64,000 nucleotides of DNA from Leptothermofonsia sichuanensis E412 (GTDB taxonomy: Bacteria > Cyanobacteriota > Cyanobacteriia > Leptolyngbyales > Leptolyngbyaceae): contig NZ_CP072600.1 of the NCBI RefSeq assembly GCF_019891175.1, forward strand, positions 1,054,001-1,118,000. Direction: 5' to 3'. Position 1 is the stretch's first letter; the number at the start of each line of letters is the position of its first letter. Below, in pieces: positions 54,842-63,340 of the stretch. The position numbers and the translations under genes are program-made. A model generated the notes under the pieces. That model searched no databases, was not told the DNA's origin, and worked only from the letters and a program-made list of their open reading frames with translations.

Positions 54842-55858
54842 TCAACCATTGAAAACGCGACTGCGCCACTTGTTCAAACGAGCTGCCCCGATCGCACTGT
54901 AACGGTAGGCGTCAGCAATTTGATTTTGTAGTAGGGCAATTTGTTCAGTTTGTGCATCAACCTGCTGTTGCAGCGAAGTAAATGCTCCTTCATGGGTAAC
55001 CACAGTCCCAGGCTGCCAGTCATGTTTAAGGTACGTCGCTCCAATTCCAGCAGAGGGACGGAGATCTGCCAGTTGCTGTTGTAAGCGCTGGATTACCTGG
55101 GCTTGCTCCTGAATCTTTTGTTGCAAGGCTTGCTCGACATTGCTGGGTATGGTGCTGACATATGGAGTGCCCGCCGTAGACGGAGAGGTGGGTCTCAGTA
55201 CCTCTGCCAGAATTTCCCTGGCATCTCTGCTCCTGGATTTCCCATAAGGCGAGTTGCGGAGCAGTGCCTGTGTGAGTTGGGGTTTGTTGCGAGTTGCTGG
55301 ATTTCTGTCACTACCGGAAGCACCCTGCATAAGTTGCAATAGATTGGTAAATTCCAGCAGGGATTGCCCGGACTGAGTACGATTCCCCCGGTAATAGGGC
55401 ACAATGGTTTCACCAAAGGCTGCCTGATACTCATCACTATCCACATAAGAGTCAATTTCTGCCTCAAATCCCTCCTGATCCAGTACCATACTGTGATAGC
55501 GCATTTCCTCGAAGCTATCGGGAGCACGTCCCAGGAGATGCTTGAAGTTTAGCTCGATTGCCCGGTGACGAACGCAATTGTCAAAAAAACGAGTGCGATA
55601 CAAATCCGATTTTGCTAACCGCCGCACAAATTCACGTACACTTCCATCACCGCTTTTCAGTTGCGATTCAGCAACCGTTAAGCGCTCACTTTCCATCACA
55701 TAGGTATTGCCCAAAACCTGACGATAGGCGGCCCGGATGACGATATCGACATCTGCTTCAGAATGGCTTTGCCGTAGCTGGATCGGTTCAATGGGATCAA
55801 AAGAATAAACTCCAGAATTTAGATCAGAATTAACACCCGGATTGATAGAAGTCATCAT
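54842..55858 (-). CDS. Phycobilisome rod linker with coiled-coil C-terminus
   Basis: 338 residues from the ATG at 55858, which has AGGAG nine bases upstream; a start 16 codons earlier is unlikely. The linker domain (pfam00427, about 35-190) has AYRQVLGNTYVMESERL, GSVREFVRRLAKSD, ELNFKHLLGRAPDS and DSYVDSDEYQAAFGE. Instead of the usual CpcD-like C-terminal domain it has two predicted coiled coils (LQQKIQEQAQVIQRLQQQLA and TSLQQQVDAQTEQIALLQNQ), ending AARLNKWRSRVFNG. It resembles rod linkers, not CpcG. Its place in the rod is unclear. Confidence 0.85.
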   Translation of the reverse strand: MMTSINPGVNSDLNSGVYSFDPIEPIQLRQSHSEADVDIVIRAAYRQVLGNTYVMESERLTVAESQLKSGDGSVREFVRRLAKSDLYRTRFFDNCVRHRAIELNFKHLLGRAPDSFEEMRYHSMVLDQEGFEAEIDSYVDSDEYQAAFGETIVPYYRGNRTQSGQSLLEFTNLLQLMQGASGSDRNPATRNKPQLTQALLRNSPYGKSRSRDAREILAEVLRPTSPSTAGTPYVSTIPSNVEQALQQKIQEQAQVIQRLQQQLADLRPSAGIGATYLKHDWQPGTVVTHEGAFTSLQQQVDAQTEQIALLQNQIADAYRYSAIGAARLNKWRSRVFNG

Positions 55859-55999
55859 GCTTATCGTCTCCTGGTTATGTGAGCATGGATTAAATTCAGT
55901 TGTCAAAAAAGTTAAGACCGTAGTTTAATGAACTCAGTTTAATGTGCAGGCCGCATCAATCATCGTTTCAATTTACAACTTGTCTCAATTCACAACGTG

Positions 56000-56332
56000 T
56001 CAACCTTGCTGGTCAAATCTTGTCCGAAAACTTCCGTATTTAATCCAATATTGTTTCAGGTCGTGGTTTGTCGTGTGCAGACTGGCCTTGGCTCGATACA
56101 AAATAACTTGGCGGTGATCCCCCATCCAGACCTTACCAACACAGTCTACTGTAATAATAGTCCCTCCTAACGCCGTAATACATTGAGTGAATCGTTCAAT
56201 CGCTGAATAATCTACTGTTTCAAATATGAAAAAGCTACCCGAACAGATTACATGACGGCTGCGAATCCAGCACTGCAACTTCTTGCAGGCAGTGGGAGGC
56301 AACATTCCAGGAGGCGCGATCGTAGGATTCAT
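56000..56332 (-). CDS. cpeR: Phycoerythrin operon regulator CpeR
   Basis: 110 residues (or 101 if the ATG at 56305 is used). The core SRHVICSGSFFIFETVDYSA, then FTQCITALGGTIITVDCVGK, DHRQVILYRAKASLHT and the end QYWIKYGSFRTRFD match CpeR, the small activator of phycoerythrin genes in cyanobacteria. It has no obvious HTH. Located between the two linker genes 56446 and 54842. In CcaS/CcaR systems cpeR is itself a light-colour target gene. Confidence 0.85.
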   Translation of the reverse strand: MNPTIAPPGMLPPTACKKLQCWIRSRHVICSGSFFIFETVDYSAIERFTQCITALGGTIITVDCVGKVWMGDHRQVILYRAKASLHTTNHDLKQYWIKYGSFRTRFDQQG

Positions 56333-56445
56333 AGCGATTCAGAGGTAAGAACATAATTGATCGGATGATGATTCAGAGGAAAGCAGGAGAGTGAGCATCA
56401 TCTGGTCGCACCCACTCCCCTTGCAGTATTTCCTTTGGTTAAACT

Positions 56446-57195
56446 TCAGCTAATCTCAGTAATACTGACGATCTTGCCAGAGGTGCGATTAATTCGCTGA
56501 ATTTGCGGGGTCATTTTGCTTGCTGGAACAATATACTCAGTGGTACTGACTCGACGCGGGCTATCAAACTTAGAACCCTGAACCAGAATCTTGAACCGCT
56601 TTTCTGTCCCCGATCCAATCACCGATGCAGAGGAAGGTTTAATTTCATTAGCGCTATTTGTGGCAACCGAAAAAACTAATTGAGAAGTCTGCACGGCACT
56701 ATCAACCTGGGCGGGTCCGCGATCAAGCACAAACATGCGGTTATAGCCAACCTGCTTCATATTGGCTTCACTGCTTTTGCCCCGATGATAGGGCACAACG
56801 TTTTCGCCAAATGCTGCCTGATATTCAGTGCTGTCAATGTAAGAATCGATCTCAGAGTCATATCCTTCAGCTACACACCGAACAATATGTTCAGATACCT
56901 CTGCCTGGGTCTGGGGTGCGCGACCAAGCAGATGCAGAAAGTTGAGTTCAACAAAGCGGTAAGGAGCGCAAGACTCAAAGTAACGGGTCCGGTAAAAATC
57001 CGATTTGGCAACAGCCCGGACAAACTCTCGCACGCTAATTGAACCATCAGCTAATTGAGACTCCGCTGTAAGCAAGCGTTCACTTTCCATTACATGGGGA
57101 TTACCCAAGACTTGCTTGTAGACAGCCCTGATAATAGTTTGAATTTCCTCTAAGCCACTGGTTGGCCACAACTCCAAAATCACGGGGGATGCCAT
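56446..57195 (-). CDS. cpeD: Phycoerythrin-associated rod linker (CpeD-like)
   Basis: 249 residues. The linker domain (about 15-150) has VYKQVLGNPHVMESERL, ELNFLHLLGRAPQ and DSYIDSTEYQAAFGENVVPY. A CpcD-like C-terminal domain follows (RFKILVQGSKFDSPRRV ... RINRTSGKIVSITEI). Length fits CpeD or CpeE; I assign cpeD by its LELWP start and by order, and this choice is uncertain. It connects phycoerythrin hexamers in the rods. Confidence 0.82.
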   Translation of the reverse strand: MASPVILELWPTSGLEEIQTIIRAVYKQVLGNPHVMESERLLTAESQLADGSISVREFVRAVAKSDFYRTRYFESCAPYRFVELNFLHLLGRAPQTQAEVSEHIVRCVAEGYDSEIDSYIDSTEYQAAFGENVVPYHRGKSSEANMKQVGYNRMFVLDRGPAQVDSAVQTSQLVFSVATNSANEIKPSSASVIGSGTEKRFKILVQGSKFDSPRRVSTTEYIVPASKMTPQIQRINRTSGKIVSITEIS

Positions 57196-57309
57196 TGAAA
57201 CCTATCTCCTAAAAGTTTTGTCAGTCTATTCAGTGAATTCCAAGGATAAAGATGGCGTTTTGGGGCAGGTTTGAACAAAGACTTGACTTGACTGCCCCAG
57301 AATGAAAGA

Positions 57310-57415
57310 TGTTGCTGAACGGAAGTATGAATTGAAAATTCTCAACTCATACAACTTTCAACTCACACAACCTCTAGTTCATACCGACTAGTGGTTTGTC
57401 AAATTAAATTTGACG
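57310..57415. repeat. Degenerate family A copy and one end of family C
   Basis: GTTGCTGAACGGAAGTATGAATTG with decayed inner arms (57310-57385), followed by a single family C end, CTAGTGGTTTGTCAAATT (57388-57405). The rest of the 338-base gap between the linker genes (57196-57533) has no gene. Confidence 0.6.
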
Positions 57416-57533
57416 GGTAACTGAAATACCAGAAAGCTGATCAGGGTTAAGTTTGAGGGTCCACGACCTGTCAATTTTTTCCTGCCAGAACATTAGCAAC
57501 GCCCAGGATGAAGGTAAATCACCTGTCCTGAAA

Positions 57534-58394
57534 CTAAATAGCCGTGATACTGGCAATTACGCCACCTTCCCTATGAATTTTTTGGTAGGTTGCTGATAGC
57601 TCATTGAAGGGGACGAAATACACCTGGTTACTCCGACGAAATTTGGAAACCCGGTTCACGGTCTTAGCCCGATAACCAGTTACCTCAATCCGATAAATCT
57701 TACCTTCTTCATCCGCTCCGGCACCAAGACGTGTCCTGGCAGTACCTGAAGGATTCTGGAAGGTCGCACCACTGCTGGCAGGTGACACCACAGGGGTTGG
57801 AACGGACTGAATGACCAATGAATTTAGACGGGGTGACTTGCCGGCCAAATTGCCCTTGAGGCTGCTACTGGAGGCACCTCTCACCAGTTGAAAGGTATGG
57901 GTAAATTGCACCATACTCTGGCAGGCTTCACTCTTGTAACCCCGGATATAGGGAACAATGTTCTCCCCGAATGTAGTCTGGTACTCGTCGCTATCAATAT
58001 AAGAATCTATTTCTGCTTCAAAGCCCTGTGTGTCGAGAATGGTGCTGTGTTGCCGCATTTCTTCCAGGTCAAGGGGGGGACGACCAAGCAGATGCCGAAA
58101 GTTAAGTTCGATCGCTCGATAGCGGGCACAACTGGTAAAGAACCGGGAACGATAAAGATCAGACTTGGCGACTGCACGCACAAACTCACGCACACTCAGT
58201 TCTCCCCGCTTGAACTGAGATTCAGGGATACTGAGGCGCTCACTTTCCATCACATAGGCATTGCCCAAAACTTGACGATAAACAGCTCGAATGATAGTTT
58301 CGGCTTCGTCCTGTGAGCGATTGGGCACCCACTCAACTGGAGGGGTTTCATCAAACAGGCTAACCCCTAAACGTGAAGCTGGTCCGAATGGCAT
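57534..58394 (-). CDS. cpeC: Phycoerythrin-associated rod linker (CpeC-like)
   Basis: 286 residues. Linker domain about 30-175 (AVYRQVLGNAYVMESERLS, ELNFRHLLGRPPLDLEEMR, DSYIDSDEYQTTFGENIVPY) plus CpcD-like domain about 225-286 (YRIEVTGYRAKTVNRVSKF, IHREGGVIASITAI). Length and RGYKSEACQSMVQFTHTFQL fit CpeC, the linker carrying the first phycoerythrin disc. Its upstream region has a tandem CcaR-type G-box. First gene of the minus-strand group that includes cpeD, cpeR and the coiled-coil linker. Confidence 0.87.
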   Translation of the reverse strand: MPFGPASRLGVSLFDETPPVEWVPNRSQDEAETIIRAVYRQVLGNAYVMESERLSIPESQFKRGELSVREFVRAVAKSDLYRSRFFTSCARYRAIELNFRHLLGRPPLDLEEMRQHSTILDTQGFEAEIDSYIDSDEYQTTFGENIVPYIRGYKSEACQSMVQFTHTFQLVRGASSSSLKGNLAGKSPRLNSLVIQSVPTPVVSPASSGATFQNPSGTARTRLGAGADEEGKIYRIEVTGYRAKTVNRVSKFRRSNQVYFVPFNELSATYQKIHREGGVIASITAI

Positions 58395-58944
58395 TGGTTA
58401 TTGTCTCCAGAATAAAAATGCCGATAGATAAGATGCATCTTTCTAAAAGCCTTCAGAATTAGAGAATCTCATAACGCAGGTAAGAAAATGGGTAGGAAAA
58501 TGGTAAAGAAAATGGAAAGAATGAGAAAAATTAACAAATCTTGAAGTTCCGCTGGTTTAATCAAGGTGATCGGAAAGAAACCGGAAAGAAATCAGGAAGA
58601 AATCAGGAAGAATGAGTAAGTTGAAAACCCCGAATTTATGTTCAAAAGGCGAAAATAACCCAGAAAATTTAGTGCGCGACTATGTTCAAGCGCGTTCGAC
58701 GCCATCTTCTTCCTGAGGCCACTCAGCAACCACTCTCGCAAGGTTTGTTTACGAAAATACTCTAAGATTGGGGTTCTGTGAGACAATTCTTATAGGCTCT
58801 AATGTGTAGAGTGGACTGAAATGGAGTGGATTGCAACTGTAACAGAATGGACTATTACAGAGTGAACTATTACAGAGTGGACTATTAAAAAAGTGGTTGG
58901 CATGGACTGACCATTGCGATTTATTCTCTCCAACCCTCCGTGCT
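58395..58944. promoter_or_regulatory. Divergent cpeC/ccaR control region
   Basis: 550 bases with no gene. The G-box array is annotated separately. At 58568-58612 are four imperfect 11-12 base repeats of GGAAAGAAATCA. At 58848-58886, upstream of ccaR, there are three copies of a 15-base unit (TGGACTATTACAGAG, TGAACTATTACAGAG, TGGACTATTAAAAAA). Any of these may be binding sites; promoter boxes cannot be fixed by eye. Confidence 0.5.
58485..58519 (-). promoter_or_regulatory. Tandem CcaR G-box-like sites upstream of cpeC
   Basis: Read towards cpeC: CTTTCCATTTT, CTTTACCATTTT, CCTACCCATTTT in direct tandem with 12-base period. The middle copy matches the published CcaR G-box CTTTNCNATTT in all positions; the first and last have one and two mismatches. 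The array lies about 90-125 bases upstream of the cpeC ATG, the expected position for an activator site. Confidence 0.72.
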
Positions 58945-59634
58945 ATGAAGATTCTTTTGGTTGAAGATGATGTTCGCCTTGCTGAAACGCTAGCGGAAGC
59001 GTTGACAGATCAGCACTATGTGGTTGATATTGCCACCGATGGGGAGGTGGGGTGGCATCAGGTGAAAACCCTGGACTACGACTTGTTGTTGCTCGATGTA
59101 ATGCTACCGGAATTAGATGGCATCAGTTTGTGTCATCGGCTGCGATCGCATGGCTATAACTTACCCATTCTCATGCTGACTGCCTGTGATACCGTCACCG
59201 ATGAGATTACTGGGCTGGACGTTGGGGCTGACGATTATGTGATCAAGCCAGTTGATTTACAAAAGTTGTTTGCCCGCATTCGGGCATTGTTACGCCGCGG
59301 CAATGGGATTTCGTCACCTGTCTTGGAATGGGGTGACCTGTGCCTGAATCCCAGCACCTACGAAGTCAGTTATAAACAAATTCCCATCCATCTAACGCCC
59401 AAGGAATACGCATTGCTGGAGTTGCTGCTGCGGAATGGTCGCCGTGTCCTCAGTCGAAGCGTGATGATTGAGCATGTTTGGTCACTGGAAGCGCCCCCAG
59501 AAGAACATGCCGTCAAAGTCCATATTCGAAGTTTACGCCAGAAGTTGAAAGCAGCAGGTGCACCGGAAGAGTTGATTGAGACTGTCCACAGCAGGGGGTA
59601 TCGGCTTAATCAGTTAGACGGGCAACCTGAGTGA
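58945..59634 (+). CDS. ccaR: OmpR-class response regulator CcaR
   Basis: 229 residues from the ATG at 58945 (MKILLVEDDVRLAETLAEAL); an ATG 16 codons earlier is less likely. Receiver: D51 in LLLLDVMLPELDG, K101 in DDYVIKPVDL. Winged helix about 125-225 (LTPKEYALLELLLRNGRRV, KVHIRSLRQKLKAAG, IETVHSRGYRL). The pattern VLEWGDLCLNPSTYEVSY and NGRRVLSRSVMIEHVW closely follows Synechocystis CcaR as I recall it. CcaR, phosphorylated by the green-light sensor CcaS, activates linker genes through the G-box. It is divergent from cpeC and convergent with cpeT. Confidence 0.8.
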   Translation: MKILLVEDDVRLAETLAEALTDQHYVVDIATDGEVGWHQVKTLDYDLLLLDVMLPELDGISLCHRLRSHGYNLPILMLTACDTVTDEITGLDVGADDYVIKPVDLQKLFARIRALLRRGNGISSPVLEWGDLCLNPSTYEVSYKQIPIHLTPKEYALLELLLRNGRRVLSRSVMIEHVWSLEAPPEEHAVKVHIRSLRQKLKAAGAPEELIETVHSRGYRLNQLDGQPE

Positions 59635-59697
59635 GGTTGTGCTTATAAGGTCGTATTTGAGATAAATTATTTTCAGATAAATTATTTTGAGATAAAT

Positions 59698-60303
59698 TTA
59701 TCCGATAGTGGGAATCTCGTGAGCAAAGCTTTCTCGTTTTTCAAACCGTAAAGGTCCAGAAGTAGACCCCCAGACTTGCTGATGAGTGTTTACATCCATC
59801 CCTTTATCCAGGCTGACCCAGGTTGTTTCAGTGATTTCAACAGAACTGTCTAGATAGGTCTGGCAACCATTCTTTTCAATAAAACAACGGTTTCCAGGTT
59901 CTACACGACCCTCAAATCGATTTCCATTTCGCTTGAAGATCATCGAGCAATGGTATCGGCGCTCAATACAGTCTGGAGTAATCGTTTTGAGGATATCTGG
60001 ATCCCGTGCTGAGCCAGCATAAATCAGGGCATTCTTCAAGCCATAGTTCTCAATATAAATTTGATCGCCCTGGTCAACCAGGCGATGTACACCCTGGCGA
60101 TAGGGTAACCACAGGTCATAGTCATAAACCTGCTCTGAATAGAATCCAATACCAGAGAAAAACTCAAACGATAACGGGCGAAAGAGAACGTGGATATGGG
60201 CGTAATCTTTCGGGTTTTCAAATGCCTGTTGATAGTTACTAAAATCTCCTGCCATCCAACAAGCCAGCGTGATGAGATCAGACGTTGTATCAGAGGGTCG
60301 CAT
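59698..60303 (-). CDS. cpeT: Phycobiliprotein lyase CpeT
   Basis: 201 residues. CpeT blocks seen: LACWMAGDFSNYQQAFENP, HIHVLFRPLSFEFFSGIGFY, YDYDLWLPYRQGVHRL and CSMIFKRNGNRFEGRVEPGN. CpeT attaches phycoerythrobilin to Cys-165-type positions of phycoerythrin beta. Its ATG overlaps the cpeS stop by one base (TAATG), so the two are translationally coupled, the standard cpeST order. Confidence 0.93.
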   Translation of the reverse strand: MRPSDTTSDLITLACWMAGDFSNYQQAFENPKDYAHIHVLFRPLSFEFFSGIGFYSEQVYDYDLWLPYRQGVHRLVDQGDQIYIENYGLKNALIYAGSARDPDILKTITPDCIERRYHCSMIFKRNGNRFEGRVEPGNRCFIEKNGCQTYLDSSVEITETTWVSLDKGMDVNTHQQVWGSTSGPLRFEKRESFAHEIPTIG

Positions 60304-60833
60304 TAGCTATTTTGACGAATTTCAGAAGAAAAAGAAGCGGTGACAACGCCTGTACCGGCACTGGTTTTGATGAGGGATACGCGACAGCGAACATTTGAAC
60401 TGACAAACCAAATTTTCTCTTCTGCCGCAGCCCGATCATAGGCCGTCACCAGAACAAAGGTGCCATCCTCTGTGAGCCGGTAGTCTCCTGCCGCTGAAAT
60501 CGTTTCAGCGTAGCCCTGATCTCGCAAGAGCTTGCCCTGGTTAGCCTGGGCTGAATCAGGGATCGGGACCAGAATGCAGGTGCCTTTAACCGCCTCATCT
60601 TCATCCCAGTCTGATTGCCCCTCCCAACTCATCCGAAATGGTGAAACGGCTGACTCAGGATTGACTTCATGAGCTTTACAAAGATCCACCACTGCCGGAT
60701 CGTCTACTGCCAGCGAGACGATATCGATTTCAGACTGAACGGCTTCAAAGTGACCAAACGCCAGATGATGAACACTGCGCTGCGATCGCCAGCGCCCAAT
60801 TGAATTTTCCACAAACTCTGTGATATTCATCAA
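60303..60833 (-). CDS. cpeS: Phycobiliprotein lyase CpeS
   Basis: 176 residues. The lipocalin-like CpeS start EFVENSIGRWRSQRSVHHLA and blocks LVPIPDSAQANQGKLLRDQG, WFVSSNVRCRVSLIKTSAGT are present. It attaches phycoerythrobilin to Cys-82/84 of phycoerythrin. A second Met at 60830 is an equal start candidate. It is directly upstream of cpeT and 43 bases from the CpcD-domain gene. Confidence 0.93.
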   Translation of the reverse strand: MMNITEFVENSIGRWRSQRSVHHLAFGHFEAVQSEIDIVSLAVDDPAVVDLCKAHEVNPESAVSPFRMSWEGQSDWDEDEAVKGTCILVPIPDSAQANQGKLLRDQGYAETISAAGDYRLTEDGTFVLVTAYDRAAAEEKIWFVSSNVRCRVSLIKTSAGTGVVTASFSSEIRQNS

Positions 60834-60876
60834 TGCTCTAATTTCTGTGCTCTAATTTCCGTTGTCATAAAGGCGT

Positions 60877-61395
60877 TTAAGTACCGTCTGCTGAACCTGC
60901 TAATTTTTTCAACAGAAACCTGATCAGATCTGGCAGCCTGGGAGGGGCTGAAATTTCGGAGTCAACAGGCAAGGATGCAGGTAAATCTTCTGTTTCCGAC
61001 TTGCTCAATCCCTGAGTTGATTCACTGATTTCAATTTTAGCGTCTAAGGGCAATGGTTTTTCGGAGTCAGAATCGGTGTCAGCAGGTGGGGCGGGCACGG
61101 ATTCTACGGTTGCGTCGTTCTGAGTTGAACTTTGCAGTACTTCAGAAATAGAGGCAGGCGACTCTTCCATCACCTGCGAATAGCTTAAATATTGAAATGG
61201 TCTCTCGTCAGGTAGAGATAAGGTCTGGGAGGATACCCGAACAATTTTGCCACCGCTCCGGTTAACGAACTGGAGTGTGCGTGTGAGGGAAGGATAGGGA
61301 ACTTTGAGGGTGTAATGATTGCCTGGATGATCAGACTGGCGTAAACCTGTCACTTCAACCAACAAAATGCGGTCGCCATAGCCACTAGTCGTCAT
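60877..61395 (-). CDS. CpcD-domain protein with acidic tail
   Basis: 172 residues. The first 60 residues are a CpcD-like rod-cap domain (RILLVEVTGLRQSDHPGNHY, RTLQFVNRSGGKIVRVSS). About residues 75-150 are acidic, Ser/Glu/Pro-rich and probably disordered. The last 20 (APPRLPDLIRFLLKKLAG) could form an amphipathic helix. Ordinary CpcD proteins are about 70-80 residues, so the tail is unusual. It may cap phycoerythrin rods and attach them to a membrane or a partner (inference). Confidence 0.72.
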   Translation of the reverse strand: MTTSGYGDRILLVEVTGLRQSDHPGNHYTLKVPYPSLTRTLQFVNRSGGKIVRVSSQTLSLPDERPFQYLSYSQVMEESPASISEVLQSSTQNDATVESVPAPPADTDSDSEKPLPLDAKIEISESTQGLSKSETEDLPASLPVDSEISAPPRLPDLIRFLLKKLAGSADGT

Positions 61396-61471
61396 ATCCA
61401 GTACCTGAGATATTTGGACTTCAGCTCTACAGAATAAGGTTGTCGAACCGAAAATGCAACCCTTAGGGTTT

Positions 61472-61531
61472 TACCACAGGGACACCAAGGGCACCGAGGA
61501 ATGCCTCTGTGGTCTCGGTGCCTCCGTGGTG
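61472..61531. repeat. Dispersed palindrome, family B, full copy
   Basis: TACCACAGGGACACCAAGGG pairs with the inverted GGTCTCGGTGCCTCCGTGGT around CACCGAGGAATGCCTCTGT. It lies between the CpcD-domain gene and the cpeE-like linker and could separate their transcripts. Confidence 0.75.
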
Positions 61532-61609
61532 AAATTTCAGGTGGTAGAATCCCTATTCCTTAGTAGTTGATCTTACAGGTTGTTCAACCCTCAATCCTAA
61601 GCCACCTTC

Positions 61610-62368
61610 CTAAGCCACCTCAGTGATGCTGAGAATTTTGCCACCCGTCTTGTGAATATTTTGAATTCGTTGAGACAACTGGCTGTATTCCACCTCAAAT
61701 GTAGTGGTACCCTGACTGACACGGGGACCGTAGCTGGCTTTAGAAGCCGTGATCCGAAATCGCTTAGCTGTATTGCCAGAAGCGCCACTTCCCCCCGCCG
61801 GAGCGACAATTTTAGTTGGTAAATTACTACCAATATCACTAATTAATCGGGCTGATTTGCCCACATCATTGGCAGCGAAGCCTCGCATCAGGGCAAATGT
61901 GCGATTGAACCCAACATTCTTCATGCCTGGTTGAGTGCGGTTGCCACGGGCAAAGGGCACAACATTTTCGCCAAATGCCAGCTTATATTCCTCGCTGTCA
62001 ATGTAGGAGTTAATCTCTGCTTCGTAGCCCTGGCTGTTATAAATCTGGACATGCTCTGCAATTTCAGCCTGATCTTGAGGGGCACGACCGAGCAGATGCT
62101 TAAAGTTCAATTCAATAAAACGGTAGGGGGAGGAGCTTTCAAAAAAGCGAGAACGGTACTGGTCAGATTGAGCGATCGCCCGGACAAATTCCCTCACCGA
62201 AATTGCACCATTCCGCAACTGAGATTCCGCACTGACGAGTCGTTGAGTATCCAATACATGAGCATTCCCCAAAACCTGACGATAGGCTGCTCGAATTACG
62301 GTTTGCAGTTCTGCATCGGTGGCGTTAGCGCGCAATTCAACTGATTCAGCTTCAATCCAAAGTGCCAT
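61610..62368 (-). CDS. cpeE: Phycoerythrin-associated rod linker (CpeE-like)
   Basis: 252 residues. Linker domain about 18-155 (AYRQVLGNAHVLDTQRLVSA, ELNFKHLLGRAPQDQAEIAE, NSYIDSEEYKLAFGENVVPF), then a CpcD-like domain (RFRITASKASYGPRVSQGT, NIHKTGGKILSITEV). The MALWIEAESVELR start and length suggest CpeE; CpeD is the alternative. It is the third linker of CpeC/D/E type in the window. Confidence 0.82.
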   Translation of the reverse strand: MALWIEAESVELRANATDAELQTVIRAAYRQVLGNAHVLDTQRLVSAESQLRNGAISVREFVRAIAQSDQYRSRFFESSSPYRFIELNFKHLLGRAPQDQAEIAEHVQIYNSQGYEAEINSYIDSEEYKLAFGENVVPFARGNRTQPGMKNVGFNRTFALMRGFAANDVGKSARLISDIGSNLPTKIVAPAGGSGASGNTAKRFRITASKASYGPRVSQGTTTFEVEYSQLSQRIQNIHKTGGKILSITEVA

Positions 62369-62560
62369 GTTATTAACTCCTAAATGTATAGCAGGGGACA
62401 GGGGACGGGGGTACCGAGAAAGAAGAACACAAGTTCAGGCTGTGGGCTTTCTAATGTGTCCTGACCTGGATGGCTATGGCCACAGGTTTGAGGTCAAGAT
62501 TGAAGAAAAAAGGGTTTGAGAAAAAACAGAGCATTCAAAATACGAATTGGGGTAAATCCT

Positions 62561-63190
62561 TCAGGGTTCCCTCCTTTGCAACGATGTGGTCATTTCCAGA
62601 CGCGCCAATGCACTGGTGGCAGACTCCCGCACGTAGGAATCCGTTGACTCCGCCTGAATCAACGCGGTGAGTGCTTCTATTCCCCGCGGATCACCGATCG
62701 ATCCCAGAGCATTGACAATAGATGTTGCCAGTGCCGGATTATCGGTTGTTTGCAGAGCCTCAATCAAGAGGTCTACCGCTGGAGGCCCAATTTCCCCCAA
62801 TGCCATCACAGTAGCGATATGGACTACAGGATTCGGATCATTCAGAGCCGTTTTCAACCCCTGCAATCCTTCGGCAGGAAACGGCTCATCTGGATAGTTA
62901 ATTGCCACCTGCGCCAGGGCTTTGGCAGCGCTGCCGCGCACCGTGACATTATCGCTATGGAGTAATGCCTGAACCAGGGGAGGAACTGCCTCTGGACCAA
63001 TCGCTCCCAATGCTTTCACGGCTGCCCGTCGGTAGTTTGTATCGGTTTCATCCAGAATACTCATCAGTCGGGGAATGGTTGTTTCATCCCGATTTTCAGC
63101 CAGTTCCCACATTGCCTGGTCGCGCAGGTATGGGTTGGGATGTTTGAGCTGCTGGAAAAGGGCTTCGATTGACATTTCAAGGGGTGGCAT
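62561..63190 (-). CDS. cpeZ: Bilin lyase subunit CpeZ
   Basis: 209 residues of HEAT repeats: SIEALFQQLKHPNPYLRDQA, MWELAENRDETTIPRLMSIL, AAVKALGAIGPEAVPPLVQA, NDPNPVVHIATVMALGEIGP. The order and the FPAEGLQGLKTALNDPNPVV segment match CpeZ, the chaperone-like partner of CpeY and CpeF. It lies 150 bases downstream of cpeY, the usual cpeYZ pair. Confidence 0.87.
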   Translation of the reverse strand: MPPLEMSIEALFQQLKHPNPYLRDQAMWELAENRDETTIPRLMSILDETDTNYRRAAVKALGAIGPEAVPPLVQALLHSDNVTVRGSAAKALAQVAINYPDEPFPAEGLQGLKTALNDPNPVVHIATVMALGEIGPPAVDLLIEALQTTDNPALATSIVNALGSIGDPRGIEALTALIQAESTDSYVRESATSALARLEMTTSLQRREP

Positions 63191-63340
63191 AGGGTAGTTA
63201 TCAGCGGTCAGGCGCTATATCGATGCTGGATTTCGGATTGACGATTTTAGATTGCCAATCCACGGCTCTGTAAGACTTTCAGCTACTTTATGTAAGCGTT
63301 ATCCAGGAGAATTGATCCTGATGCATTAGAAAGAAATGCA

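Noticed and set aside
58395-63340. RcaC-type L-box (TTGCACA repeat) near the cpe genes
   Set aside because: I looked for the repeated TTGCACA motif upstream of the linker and lyase genes and did not see it.
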